Shown: in pieces, positions 11,913 through 23,201 of the stretch | Layout of the letters: each line of letters starts with the position of its first letter | Position numbering within the stretch: position 1 is the stretch's first letter | NCBI GenBank assembly: GCA_023374045.1 | Contig: CM041776.1 | Coordinates: forward strand, 478,381,375 to 478,445,374 | Direction: 5' to 3' | DNA from: Limonium bicolor | Lineage: Eukaryota; Streptophyta; Magnoliopsida; Caryophyllales; Plumbaginaceae | DNA: 64,000 nucleotides | Position numbers and translations under genes: made by a program | The notes under the pieces: generated by a model | What the model saw: the letters and a program-made list of their open reading frames with translations, nothing else | The model's database searches: none | Told to the model about the DNA's origin: nothing

Positions 11913-11928
11913 TCAGTCCCACAAGTTC
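11913..11928 (-). other. Candidate polypurine tract of F2, degenerate repeat nearby
   Basis: The minus strand reads GAACTTGTGGGACTGA directly before the 3' LTR. It is only modestly purine-rich. A similar AGAACTTGTGGGACTG recurs about 120 bp inside (137-155 in F1, and near 12040 in F2). The PPT assignment rests on position. Confidence 0.4.
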
Positions 11929-12425
11929 TATCTTTCTGAATTTGGTGAAGAAAATAGAAAAGAACTTCCGGTTGTGTTTTTGTGAAAAAATATCAATTCT
12001 GAACCCTTTGGTTTGTCGTCCTTCGACCTTTCCTTATCCCAGTCCCACAAGTTCTTTTTCTTCATACTTGGAGAACCTTGGAGAATGGAACTTCTTTTGG
12101 CGCCACGTGCGATGCCCGTGACTTTTTGAATTTTTTTCCGCCTACTTTTGGTGCAGAATTCGTAAGGTCTTTCTTTGACTATTCATCGGAAGCGCTTTTT
12201 AGGAGCGTGTGGCCCTTTCTTTTTCCCTGCAAAATGGCATTTTTGTTTGTACATACAATATATTTATTATTTGTTTGAGCGAGGAAAACTTTCTTTAAAG
12301 TTTGAGCTTTAAGCTTCTCTCCCCTTCCTCCTCTGTTTATCGCTTCGACTCTCCTCTTCTTCTTCGTTATCGTGCTCCTTGCTCTCTTTCGCTGTCGCCT
12401 TACTTTGATTCGCGCCAAGTTCAAC

Positions 12426-15400
12426 GAGTGTCTTCCTCTGCTGCAAAGAAGAGTAAGCTTGCTGCGAACTTTCTCCTGCTGTCGAAGCGATTCCGGGTTC
12501 TCACTCCTCTGGTGGCTTTCGCCCCACGCTTTTGAAATTCAAAAGACCCTTTTTGTCTGGGCGAGAGCCTTCTCCATCTTCTGTCGATATTTCTGCCCTT
12601 CGCCGACTGTCTCAGGGATGTGCGAAGCTCCCCGTGGTACTCAAATCTACCTGCCATCTCCGATTCTCACCCAAACGACGATTTCGGCCGTGGGTACGGG
12701 TTTATGCCGATTTCTTCCGCTCTGGCCTGACCATTCCTCCACATCCTTTTGTTTTTGGGTTTCCTTCTCCGCGTTGCTGCTCTCTTGCCCACCTCCACCC
12801 CAAAGCTATTCTCATCTTCATGTTTTATTGCCCTCTGTGATGAAATTAAGATTCGGCCGGAGGGCACTGATTTCACCCGATTCTTCACAGTTAGGGTTGT
12901 CCCGACAGTCTAACCCTAACTGCAAAAGCCGGGTACTCCCTTTTCGATTATAAGAAGGTTCATGATGGGGTTCGCGGTGGTTTGTCATCGTCCCTCCATC
13001 CGGCCGAATCTTGGGCTCCGTATGCTGCTGAAGTAATGAAAGGTCAGCTGTCCTGCCCCTCAAACTCCTCGGCCGAGCTTCCTATCTCAAAGATCTTAAG
13101 GGCTCTAAACAAAAAACCGCCGACGTTGAGGTGTTTTTTTCAAAGCACGCCTGTCTTCCCTGAACCTACCACAGTGAGTATTTTTGGTTTCGCCGGGAGT
13201 TTATCCGTCCTTATTGGTTCCCTTATTGTTTTAGTATGTTGTACGCAGATTTCTTTCAGAAGGGGGACAAGATCGGTCCTTTCCATACTGGAACCTTGTC
13301 ACCTTCAAGAATGGTGATGATAAGATTGATTATTACGACACTCTGACTGCGGCCACTGATGCGGCTGAGCGTCTTTTGGAGAGTGCCCCTCTTCTTCAAA
13401 GCGCTCCAGGCAAGAGAGCCAAGGTGACCAAGCTGGTTATCCGAAAAAAAAAGAAAAGGCGAAGAAGAATCTCCTGATCATGTTGCTGCCGGATTGTCAG
13501 GTATTGGCACGTGATTCCCGAGTCCGGGCATCGTGTGTCTTCCTTCCTCTCCACCCCTGGCTCGGGTCTGGATCTTGGTTCTCGCCTGGGGCGGGGTCTG
13601 GTTATCCGACTCCTATTTGCGAGCAATTTCCTGATTTGACGGGTTACTTTTCTTCAGATCCTGCGCGTGGAAAACACCTTGGAAGCTACTGACCTTTGTG
13701 CTGGTCCTTCGTCTGAACCAAGGTTTGATTCCTGCTATGTCCTTCCGCTTCCGGCTTTGTATATACTTGATAATGTGACCACATTTGGTTTTTGCTACTA
13801 CGGCAGTCTCTGTTCCTGCCAAACAAAAAACTAAAGAAGAAAACCATATCAAGCCGAAGGCTCCTCAGCTAGGGGCATCAGGGGAAGGACAAACCTCCGG
13901 CGATCCTGAGGCTTCAGGATCATTTTTATTGACGTTGATGCTGGGGCCATGGATGCGGCAAGGAGAGTAGGGAATGGAATACCGCGAGGTGCCTGAGAAT
14001 CCTGAGCTAAGGAGTAAGCAGAGAGAAGACTTCATAGCTTCCTCTTCTTCCTCCTCCTCCTCCTCCTGTTCAAGAATCTTATACTGGACCATCTCAAAAG
14101 GAGGGGTGGTTCTACTACCGCGGGCACCCCCTCCCTCTGCTATCCTGTGATGCCGCCAAGTACTCTTCTCTATGGAAGGAGGCAATTAGAAGATCCAATC
14201 ATCCAGACGGGATCTTCGCTCCCCCGGCAACTTTTACTGCTACCAAAAACAGGCTGCGGATTGGAGACGGGGGGGCAGATGCTATCATGCGGCATTCCCT
14301 TCCGGCTGATGATGTGCTTGACATGCTGTGGGGGGGAATTTTTCAGGTTGACTCGTGTGTCTTTCTTTCCCTTTTGTTTTAGTGCGGCTCCTTCCCTGAT
14401 TTTTGTTTTGTGTACCGTTGTTTTTAGGTGATGTCCATGGCCCAAAGCACTGAGATTCACTTCGGCAATCTCAAATCCAGGCTTTGCCGTGAGGAAAGTC
14501 GAGCTAACAAAGCCGAAGAGGAGCTGAGGCTGACCCGCTCCTCTCATGACACTTACATTGACCAGGTCGAGTACGAGATCGATCGTAAGGCAAAGGAGAG
14601 AACCGAGGCAATCAATAAAGAACTGCAGTCATCCCGGCGCGAATGCGAGCGTCAGCGTGATGGATGAGCTACAGCTGCAGAAACTTCGGGGAGAGAACCT
14701 TTACTAAGAGGCCGGATCAAGGAGGCCGATGATACATTGATAGAGGTATGAAACCATCTTCTTTCCTTGGCTTTGGATAAGCTGATTTGGTTCTTTCTTT
14801 GACCCGGGCATTATGCTGGATCAGGTGCGCACTATGCACCGGAATGATGTGAACAATCTTCAGGCTGAGAAGGCCTTTTCTATGATGAGCGGAATTCTTT
14901 AAGCAGGAAGCTGAGACACTCGAGCTGGAGAAGCAAACTCTTCAACGGGAGAATGAAGCTCTTGTGAAGGAAAAAGAAAAGCTTATGCAGGATTTAGATT
15001 CCTTGACGGAAGAAAAGGTATATGCTGGAAGAGCAGTTGAGGTCTTCTTTTGATCAGGAGAGGAAATCTCTGCTCCGAGATTGTTCTCTTTGGAAGAAGA
15101 GAAGAAAACCCTTGCTGCGGACAAAGCTGCCCTGATAGAAGAGAGGGCCAGGCTGGAGGAGAAAGTAAAGGAGCTGGAAGGAGCTAAGTCTCGTTCTCAA
15201 GCCGAGAGTACTGAGCCATCGAGCCATGGTAAGCTTTTAGATCTCCGCCTTTTGTTTTTTTTTATTCTTTCTCTTCTTACTTTTTATTCCGGCCAGGCTT
15301 GAGTCCTGCCAATCTACTGAAGCACGTCACTCAGCTGAATGGCCGGTTAGCTCGTGCTAAAGAGGAGTTGTCATCCACCAACTCAGAGCGTGATAAGTAC

Positions 15401-15863
15401 CGAGCCCAAGTTCTGACTCTTGAATCCCAAGTGACCAGGCTCAAATCATTCTCCCGGCAGTCTCAAGAGGAGGTACAGAAGCAAGGCACCATTAATGCTC
15501 ATCTAAAGGAGTCTTTTTGCTCGCAGTGTCGTCGGATAGTCGACATTTGCCAGCAAATTGTTTCAGATCACTCCCTTGAGAAAGGAGAGTTGCTGGATGA
15601 TGATTTATATAACAAGCTGGAATTCAAGGCCGTTGCTCAGAAGTCCAATTTCTTTTCAGAACTCGAGAGGTTCTGCCGTAGTCCTGGGGAGACATGTTTT
15701 GGTGGTGGTGGTGAGGCCTCATTTCTTCCGGCTGGAAGTAATATCCTGCCGTCCGGCGGAGGAGTGCCGCTGTCCAGAAAGTCCAAGTCTTCTGAGAGTG
15801 TAGCTGGCAGTGGTGATAGATTGTTTGACTCCTGGCGAGGAAGCTGTGGAGAAAGCAGAATAG
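12426..15863 (+). pseudogene. Antisense multi-exon transposon gene (aORF), copy F2
   Basis: This is the second copy of the plus-strand gene at 520-4049, with the same order: PF04195-like region, basic stretch, coiled coils. The introns map to 13174-13234, 14347-14427, 14746-14824 and 15229-15296, all GT-AG. The ATG seen in F1 reads AGTG here (12427-12430), so the start is lost in this copy. The last exon (from 15297) is open through the coiled coil and the GGGG/Ser-rich tail; an in-frame-equivalent TAG lies at 15861-15863. Single-base indels relative to F1 are frequent. Confidence 0.7.
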
Positions 15864-16277
15864 AAGTTCTCAAGCAGAATATAAGTTCTCTTTTTTGTTA
15901 TTTTTAGAGGGGTTCTTGTTTCGGCCTGTATTTTTGTGTTTACCGAACGTACATTTTGTAACCGTTTTACCCCATACTTTGGGAGGAATATAAGCCTATA
16001 CTTTTTACCATATTTAGCTATTTGTCTGTCGGAGTAGCTCTTTTTGCCAAGTTTTTATTGCCGCGACATCTCTCTCTCTTCTTTTTTTAAAAAGAATGGC
16101 GCACCTATGCGAGTTATGTTGGAATGGTATTCGTTTTTTCACGACACAAGGGGCTTTTGGTTTTGGACCCTCTGTTCCGGCCAGACCTCTTTTCTCTCTT
16201 TTTTTTAAGTATGGTACCCATGGTTTTTAGGATATGAAGCGTAGGAATCTGTGGTCTGCTAGCCGACGCCTGTTTTT

Positions 16278-16868
16278 AAGGTAAGATAGCTTGCGGCTCA
16301 TTGGCCGGATGTTTCTTTCAAGGCATGGCAGCCTGCGGCGTGTTGGCCGGATGTTTCTTTCAAGGCATGACAGCCTGCGGCTCGTTGGCCGGATGTTTCT
16401 TTCAAGGCATGACAGCCTGCGGCTCGTTGGCCGGATGTTTCTTTCAAGGCATGACAGCCTGCGGCTCGTTGGCGGATGTTCTTTCAAGGCATGACAGCCT
16501 GCGGCTCGTTGGCCGGATGTTTCTTTCAAGGCATGGCGGGCAGCCTGCAGCTCGTTGGCCGGATGCTTACTTTCAAGGCATGATAGCCTGCGGCTCGTGG
16601 CCGGTGCTTACTTTCAAGGCATGATAGCCTGCGGCTCGTTGGCCGGTGCTTACTTTCAAGGCATGATAGCCTGCGGCTCGTTGGCCGGTGTTACTTTCAA
16701 GGCATGATAGCCTGCGGCTCGTTGGCCGGTGCTTACTTTCAAGGCATGATAGCCTGCGGCTCGTTGGCCGGTGCTTACTTTCAAGGCATGATAGCCTGCG
16801 GCTCGTTGGCCGGTGCTTACTTTCAAGGCATGATAGCCTGCGGCTCGTTGGCCGGTGCTTACTTTCAA
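16278..16868. repeat. 42-bp minisatellite in F2 (about 14 units)
   Basis: This is the same unit and the same two sub-types in the same order as 4473-5597, but about half as long. Flanking sequence on both sides is collinear with F1, so the arrays differ by expansion or contraction. Confidence 0.95.
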
Positions 16869-16961
16869 TACCTCAGGGGGTGGTGATCAGTCCCCTGGCA
16901 AAAAAGTACCTGCACTTTCGTTAAAAAATACCTCATTTATTGATTTTGTCTAGCAATGTTT

Positions 16962-18472
16962 TTACACATAAAACTTTTTTAAACATTCAGCATGCCAAGA
17001 GTGAGGCAGCTCGTATCCTTCACCATTTTTCAGACGGTATGAAGCTCGTCCTGTCTTCTGGTGTATGATGTATGGTCCTTCCCATTGAGGTTCCAACTTC
17101 TTGGTTGCTTAACTTCTCGGAGGACTAATTCTCCTGGGGCAAAACTTCGTTCCTTTATCCTTCTGTTGAAATACCTCTCCACTTTGGATTTATCCTTCGC
17201 CATCCTTACTGCGGCGGCCATCCTGGTTTCTTCAAGGAGGTCTAGGTGATCCTGTATCCCCTGAGTGTTGACCTCTTCATTATATGATTCCAATCTTATG
17301 GATGGCACTACAATTTCCGCCGGAATGACGGCTTCCAAACCATATGTCAGTCTGTAAGGTGTTTCTCCTGTTGGCCCTCTTTCTGTCGTTCTGTATGACC
17401 AGAGGACCTGGGGTAACAATTCTGCCCACTTTCCCTTTTTCTCATCGAGTTTTCTCTTTATTGCCTTTACTATCTGCCCATTCGCATTCTCAACCTGCCC
17501 GTTTGCCTGAGGGTGGGCTACTGACGCAAACCTTAATCCGATCTTCCATTCTTCACAGAATTCTCGGAAGCTTTCGCAATTGAACTGTGTTCCATTATCA
17601 GTTATTATTACTTTTGGTATGCCAAACCTGCATACCACGTATTTCCAAATGAATTCTTGTGACTTCCTAGCCGTGATGGAGACAGTAGGCATTGCCTCGA
17701 CCCATTTTGTGAAGTAGTCGATAGCGACGTATATGAACTTGAACTCCCTGGTGAAGATTCCGGGAATGGGCCCACAATGTCCAATCCCCACATAGCAAAG
17801 GGAATCGGGCATATGATAGATTTTTGTTCCGCCGGTGGGGTATGTATCTTGTTTCCATGTTCTTGACACTTGCGGCATTTTTGTATATACTCTTTGCAAT
17901 GCTCCATCATTTTTGGCCAAAAATATCCGAGTCTCAAGATTTTGTGAGTTGTGGTCCTCTCCCCCTGGTGATTTCCGCAGAGCCCATCATGTATTTCTCT
18001 TATCAATTCTTCCCCTTCTGTTATGGTAACACACTTTAGAGCCGGTCTTGCAAAGGATCGCTTATACAGCTGATTATCTTCAATAAAAAACGATGCGGCT
18101 CGCCTTTTTACTATTCTGGCCTCCTTTCATCTTCCGGCAGTTTTCCTTGCCGTATGTAATCTATGATTGGAGTCATCCAGGATTCTTCTTGGTTATCTGT
18201 CTCTACTGCCAACACCGAGTTCCTTCTATGCTTGGGGAGTTCTGACTTCTAGCCATATTTCATTGGGTACTTTTTCGGCCATGCTTGCCAATTTGGCTAA
18301 GGCATCTGCTTCGACATTCTTTTCACGGGGAAGGTGTTTTAGCTCACATCGTTGGAAATTTGCCCTTAGCTCCTGGGCCTTGAGCAAGTACTTCCATAGT
18401 TTTCCTCTTTGACCTCATAGATGTTGTCATTTTGTCTTGCCACCAACATAGAGTCCGAATATACTTCTAATT
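16962..18472 (-). pseudogene. pol: aRNH(3')-integrase exon of F2 (frameshifted)
   Basis: This covers the aRNH end and the full integrase: HDGLCGNHQG and CRKC zinc residues, DIVGPFP, DNGTQF, the QVENANGQ glutamate, and a C-terminal segment ending GEGYELPHSW..LKKFYV before the TAA at 16962-16964. One-base deletions relative to F1 occur near 17104, 17745, 18125, 18214, 18237 and 18401. The domain is spread over three frames in this copy, although all motifs are intact between the breaks. Confidence 0.9.
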
Positions 18473-18563
18473 CTGTTAAAAACAGGTTATTTTTCATAAG
18501 TTTTTATTTTAGACAGGATTTTATAAAGGAAAAAACGGAGAAGGTGTTTTTCTCTTTTGGAAC
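18473..18563 (-). other. Predicted aRNH intron, copy F2 (91 bp)
   Basis: The GT-AG interval interrupts aRNH: GCGACAG|GTTCC..TTTTTAACAG|AATTAG on the minus strand. Without removal the frame runs 25 codons of lysine-rich sequence to a stop. With removal the conserved aRNH motif YSDSMLVARQ follows in phase. It is AT-rich, and an ACTTATG-type branch candidate lies about 25 bp before the acceptor. The donor is weak beyond GT. Confidence 0.72.
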
Positions 18564-20939
18564 CTGTCGCCCCGAGGGCTGTAGCTACTTCCAATCCCTG
18601 GATAAGAGCTTCGTATTCGGCTTCATTATTAGTGACATCAAAGTCCAGACGGAAGGCATAATTCAAGCTTTGCCCATCTGGCGCCTGTACCACTATTCCA
18701 GCTCCTGCCCCACTTTTGCATCGAGCCCCATCAACCAAGATGACATATGGACTCTGAGCTTGCTTTTCTTCTTTTGCAAAGTTGGTTTCCGTTATAAAGT
18801 CTGCTAAGGCCTGAGCTTTTATTGCTGTTCTGGGCAAGAAGTGAATTTCGTATTGTGTCAGCTCTACTGTCCAGCTTACCATCCGGCCGGAGGCATTCGG
18901 ATTGTTCGCAATTTGTTTGAGCGGCCAGTTGGTCCTGACAAAGATTCGATGTGACTGGAAGTAGGGCCGTAGTTTTCTTGATGCCACTACCAGTGCGAAC
19001 AAGATTTTCTCTATGTTGGTGTACCGTCCTTCTGTCGGGCTCAAGATTTTGCCCGTATAATAAACTGGTATCTCCCTTTTCTCCTCCATGATTAGGACAG
19101 CTGCCACCGCCCAATCTGTTGCGGACAAGTAAAGGTATAGATCCTGTCCTGGGGTAGGTACACCCAGCTTAGGTAGATCCCGAAGCATCTCCTTGATCTT
19201 CTCAAAGGCTTCTATGCATTCTTGTCCCCACTGGAATTTGCTGTTCTTCCTTAGAATATTGAAGAATGGGATCGACTTTTCTTGTAGCTTAGAACAGAAC
19301 CTACTTAATGCTGTCAGTCTCCCATTCAAAGCTTGAACATCTTTGATGTTTCTTGGGGGAGAAAGGTCGAGGATGGCCTGACTTTTTTCTGGATCAACTT
19401 CAATACCTCGTTGTCCAACGATGAAACCAAGAAACCTCCCTTTGGTTACACCAAACACACACTTTTCCGGATTTAGTTTGATTTGGTACTTATCCAGAGT
19501 GTCGAATGTTTCTTCTAAATCCTTCATGTGTTGTTCTTTTGACGGACTTTTCACAACTATGTCATCAACATAAGCTTCCACATTCCGGGCAATTTGTTGA
19601 CAAAACACTTTGTCAATCATACGCTGAAAAGTGGCCCCTGCATTCTTTAGGCCGAAAGGCATTACTTTGTAACAGAATGTTCCGGCTGAAGTAATGAAGG
19701 AGGTCTTTTCCGAATCATCCTCTTTCATTTTTATTTGATTATAGCCGGAGAAAGCATCCAAAAAACTTAGCACGGAACTCTGGGCAGTTGAGACCACCAA
19801 TCTATCTATTGATGGTAGAGGATAAAAATCCTTAGGACATGCTTTATTTAAATCTGTGAAATCCACGCACATTCTCCATTTTCCATTTGCTTTTTTCACC
19901 ATAACAACATTAGCCAACCACCGTGGGTAAGCCACCTCCCTGATGAATCCGGCTTTGAGGAGTTTTTGGACCTCGGTTCGTGCGGCCAAATCTCTTTCCT
20001 CCCCTATTACCCTTTTCCTTTGCCTGACCGCCGGATGTTTAGGGTCCACCCTGAGCTCATGCCGGATAACGCTTGGGTCTATACCAGGCATCTCGTCCGT
20101 GCTCCAAGCGAATGTTGCCCTTCTTTTTTCCAGGAACCTCATTAAGTGAGTCTGCTCTCCACTGTCAAACGCAGTTCCTATTTTAAAAAATTTAGAAGGG
20201 TCAGATTTTAAATGTACCTCTCTGGGGGGATCTTGGGTTGTTCGACATTCTTCTTCTCCTTGATCCGGCCCTGAGGAGGAAGGTAACCTTCCCTTGAACT
20301 CCTTGTCTGATCCCACAGTTTTAACCACCTCCTCACTAGGAAGGCTGTCCATGATACGGACTTCACACATTCGGGCCATCTTTTGGCTTCCTCTTATCGT
20401 GACTACCCTCCCTCTTGAGGTTAAGTACTTCATTTTTAAGTGATGAGTGCTGTGGATGGCTTTGAAAGCATTGATCCCTGGCCTCCCGAGGTACATGTTG
20501 TATCCAGAGAGGCCTGGCACAATAAAAGCTGTGAGCCTCTCTGTTCTCCTTTCATCTCCTTGGCCCAGGGTCATTGTGAAGTCTATACTGCCGGAAGATG
20601 TGGTAGAGACACCTCCCACAAATCCTCCTAGGACCGCCGAATAAGGCTTGATCCGGTCCTCAGGTACTTCCAGCTTCTTAACTGCTTCGGCTGATATGAC
20701 ATTTGCTCCGGCCCCACTATCGATTAGAATTCCCTCCATCATCCGATCGTTTACTTGTGCACGGATGACAAGTGGATCGTTGTGTGGGTATAGGACTCCA
20801 TCTTCATCTTCGTCGGAGAAGAAAATTGGAGGAAAATTTTCCTTTTTGGCAATTTTTCTCTCCGGGAGCTCTTGATGCACTTGATGGATGTGTCTTTTCC
20901 TTTCATTAGGGGTTAGTGGTCCTACTTCTGAAAATAGTC
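18564..20939 (-). CDS. pol: PRO-RT-RNase H-aRNH(5') exon of F2
   Basis: About 791 codons are open without interruption. In order: aspartic protease (DSGAGANVIS, about residues 73-82), RT (WRMCVDFTDLNKACPKDFYP; FLDAFSGYNQI; AYVDDIVV with the catalytic YVDD), connection and RNase H (YLYLSATDWAVAAVL; LRPYFQSHRI), then the second, archaeal-type RNase H (YVILVDGARCKSGAGAGIVV; NNEAEYEALIQGL), the hallmark of the Tat lineage. A Met at 21081 gives a longer unspliced frame, but its first 48 codons have no family character, which argues the true 5' end is the splice acceptor at 20939. The exon ends in the aRNH domain at the donor at 18563. Confidence 0.93.
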
Positions 20940-21172
20940 CTGTGGGTTTTCTTAGAGGAAGTTTCGTTAGCTTTCTTTTTTTTTTAAAGAAAGGAGGTTT
21001 ATTAATAGTAAAGAATGCGAAAAGAATGGAAATTTTATTTCTCCTCTTGGTAATATGATGTTTTGACAATCTATGCAACACAAAATTTCATCCTAAAACA
21101 GATTGCAAATTGTACTCCAAATATTTATCCTGAATAAAGGGAAAAGGAACTTTTACTCTCCTTTGTACAAAC
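20940..21172 (-). other. Predicted gag-pro intron, copy F2 (233 bp)
   Basis: On the minus strand the donor is ATAACAG|GTTTGT and the acceptor CCCACAG|GACTATT. A GCTAAC branch-like motif lies about 30 bp before the acceptor. Gag (frame ending at 21153) and pol are in different frames with stops between them. Splicing here joins phase-1 to phase-1 and gives a GMITG-LFSEVGPL junction, matching the gag-PRO linker expected in the family. Ogre elements are known to splice an intron in pol, so splicing has precedent in this lineage. Confidence 0.62.
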
Positions 21173-22553
21173 CTGTTATCATCCCCACTGATTTGCCGGG
21201 GTCAAGCCTGGGGTGGATCTCTTCCTCCTGTCGCCCTCGGGGTGTACTCTGGGCATTGCTTTGTTGACCGCCATACTGCCTTTGCACTCCGGCCTGTTGC
21301 TTTCCCTTCTTCTTATTCTCCTCAATGACTCGGAGCTCTTTGGCCAGGGTAGCACAGTTTACAGTCCGATGACTGCGATTTCCATGGAATTCGCAGAATG
21401 CAACCGGAATTTCTCCCTGCGGTGGCTTCCTTGGCGGAGGGAGGTAACCCTCTCTTACTGCAGCGGCATATTTCCCTGGGTCAATATAGACAACAGTCTT
21501 TGCCCCCTGGTGCTGCGACCCCTGAGAGGAAGATCCGGCGGTTGACCTGCCATAATATGGCTTGTACCTTGACCCTCCTCTTCCGGCACTTCCCCCGAGT
21601 CCTTCCTTCTTCTCTGGTACCCCTGCGGCTTTGAAGCTATCGGCCAGCTCTTTAGCCTTGTTCTCGGCTATCTCAGATTTTAAAAAATCATGGATCATTT
21701 CAGCTAATTCTCCATGAGTCTTCGGCGCCTTTGTCGCAATTTTTCCAGCTAGCCGAGGCTGAGCCAGGCCATTCCCAAAGGCCTTAATCAAGATCTTTTC
21801 ATCAACATCGTCGATCTCTGCGACCTTCTTATGGAAACGCTCGCTGTATTCCTTCACGGTTTCTCCTTTTCGCTGTTTAATGTCCATCAATTCTATTGTT
21901 TCTTTTTTAACCTTCTTACTCGCAGCAAAATATTGCTGGAAATCTTCAGTCAATTGCTTGAAGCTCGTGATGGACTGAGGCGGTCTCGTGGAGATCCATC
22001 CCAATGCTCTTTTTGAAAGTGTTCCGGGGAACAGATTGCAGAGAGCGAGGGAGCTAATCCCCTGAGTGTTCATGGCGAACATGAATTTTTTGATATGCTG
22101 AGCAGGATCTCCAGTCCCGTCATACTTCTCAATTGCCGGGGCGACAAAGTGCGGCGGGAGTTTCGCCTTCCTTATCCGCTCCGAGAAGGGGTACAAGCTC
22201 ATATCTATTTGATCATCTTCCTCCATCTCTTCTTCGTCGATGATTGAATTGCGCTTTCTATCCTTACTCTCCTCCCCATTGCTACCTTTGGAGTCTCTGT
22301 TTTTCAATTGCTCAATTGCCTCCGTCATCTCGTCCCATTTTCTTTGGTACTCCTCGTCCCTTTGCATCAATTCCTGCTGCAAAGTCTCATTTCCCTCTAC
22401 GATTTTTTCGTCAATGGATCTGACCAATCCTTTCAGCATGTCTTCTAGATCTTTCTTGGAGATGGCCTCTGGCATCTCCGAACTCATCCTTTCCTCGGAG
22501 TGGTTGTTATCTTCAACAGCGTTCCTTGATGCTTTCCTTGACCTTGGAGCCAT
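21173..22553 (-). CDS. gag: Gag exon of Tat-lineage element F2
   Basis: The capsid polyprotein starts at Met 22553 (MAPRSRK) and is 460 codons plus one base to the predicted donor; unspliced it would stop after six more codons (TAA at 21153). Residues 30-90 are a probable coiled coil and 105-118 are acidic (DEEEMEEDD). Residues 118-220 match the plant Retrotrans_gag region (YPFSERIRKAKLPPHF, YDGTGDPAQH). A CEFH-x4-H-x4-C zinc motif at 387-400 is of the type seen in Tat elements. It follows a 117-bp leader after the PBS. Upstream sequence is LTR, so no other start competes. Confidence 0.93.
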
Positions 22554-22670
22554 CTTTCGTGTTTCAATCCTGCAAAAAACGTCATTAGTTACTTTAGGAT
22601 TTCCACTATGAATCGCCGTAGATTACTTCCCTGCTTCTAGGTGGTCTCGTGGTTGCTTCTTGCTGTTCGT

Positions 22671-22688
22671 TTCCCACAGACGGCGCCA
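22671..22688 (-). other. Primer binding site, copy F2
   Basis: This is the same 18-base TGGCGCCGTCTGTGGGAA on the minus strand, two bases inside the LTR at 22691. Confidence 0.87.
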
Positions 22689-22903
22689 AATGAAACAGTG
22701 CACTAATCCTAATGCGACCAAGCTTGATCCCAATGCAACAGTACATCTATCCTAGTACGTCTCGATCTAATCTCCTATCCTACTTTACCTGATTTCGGAC
22801 ACAGAGTCTCGTGAAGTAGAGAGGGAGAGAGAGAGCTTTTATTGAATCGAATGCGAGTTTGATTGCCCAAAATCACATGTCTTATTTCATGGGGGTACAC
22901 CCT

Positions 22904-22911
22904 TATTTATA
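22904..22911 (-). promoter_or_regulatory. TATA box of F2 5' LTR
   Basis: The same CTATAAATAAGGG element occurs in the outer LTR. It would drive the genomic transcript of F2 leftward. Confidence 0.65.
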
Positions 22912-22991
22912 GTTTTTTGGGCCCGGTCCCTTTGGTGCCAGCCTGTATTTTATATGTTTAAGTACAGTTTTACCCCTTCTTAGTCCCTTTG

Positions 22992-23153
22992 GTCGACTAC
23001 AGGCGGCCGACCGTACTACATTTTGCTTTGCCTAAGTCCCATTTCCATCCGGCTGAAGGACGGCCGGATGACCTATGTGCTTCTACCCTCATCCGGCTAA
23101 AGCGGCCGGATGCTCTATTTGTTCTATTCTCATCCGGCTGAAGGAGCCGGATG
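22992..23153. repeat. Hairpin cluster in F2 5' LTR
   Basis: This is the same cluster as at 11704-11865, with ATCCGG-type hairpins at 23046-23070, 23090-23112 and 23131-23153. Confidence 0.85.
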
Positions 23154-23201
23154 CTCTTCGCGTCCTGTTTTGGGCTTGACACCATTTCTTCCCTTCTCAG
23201 A

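Larger units (their letters stand above)
11404..23199 (-). mobile_element. Tat-lineage Ty3/gypsy element, copy F2
   Basis: This is the second tandem copy, bounded by LTRs 22691-23199 (5', minus orientation) and 11404-11912 (3', shared with F1). Gag (21173-22553) and PRO-RT-RNase H (18564-20939) read open; the aRNH end and INT contain several one-base deletions relative to F1. The right boundary is sharp: the LTR ends in ..TTCTCA at 23199 and sequence from 23200 belongs to an Athila-like gag. The target duplication cannot be checked because the left end of the array lies outside the window. Confidence 0.92.
22691..23199 (-). repeat. F-family 5' LTR of copy F2
   Basis: This LTR is 509 bp and matches 11404-11912. 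The PBS lies at 22671-22688 immediately left, and foreign Athila-like sequence starts at 23200, so this is the outer edge of the tandem array. Confidence 0.93.

Noticed and set aside
21081..21083. Met at 21081 as the start of a separate pol protein
   Set aside because: The first 48 codons lack family character and lie in the predicted intron; the frame becomes recognisable only after the acceptor at 20939.
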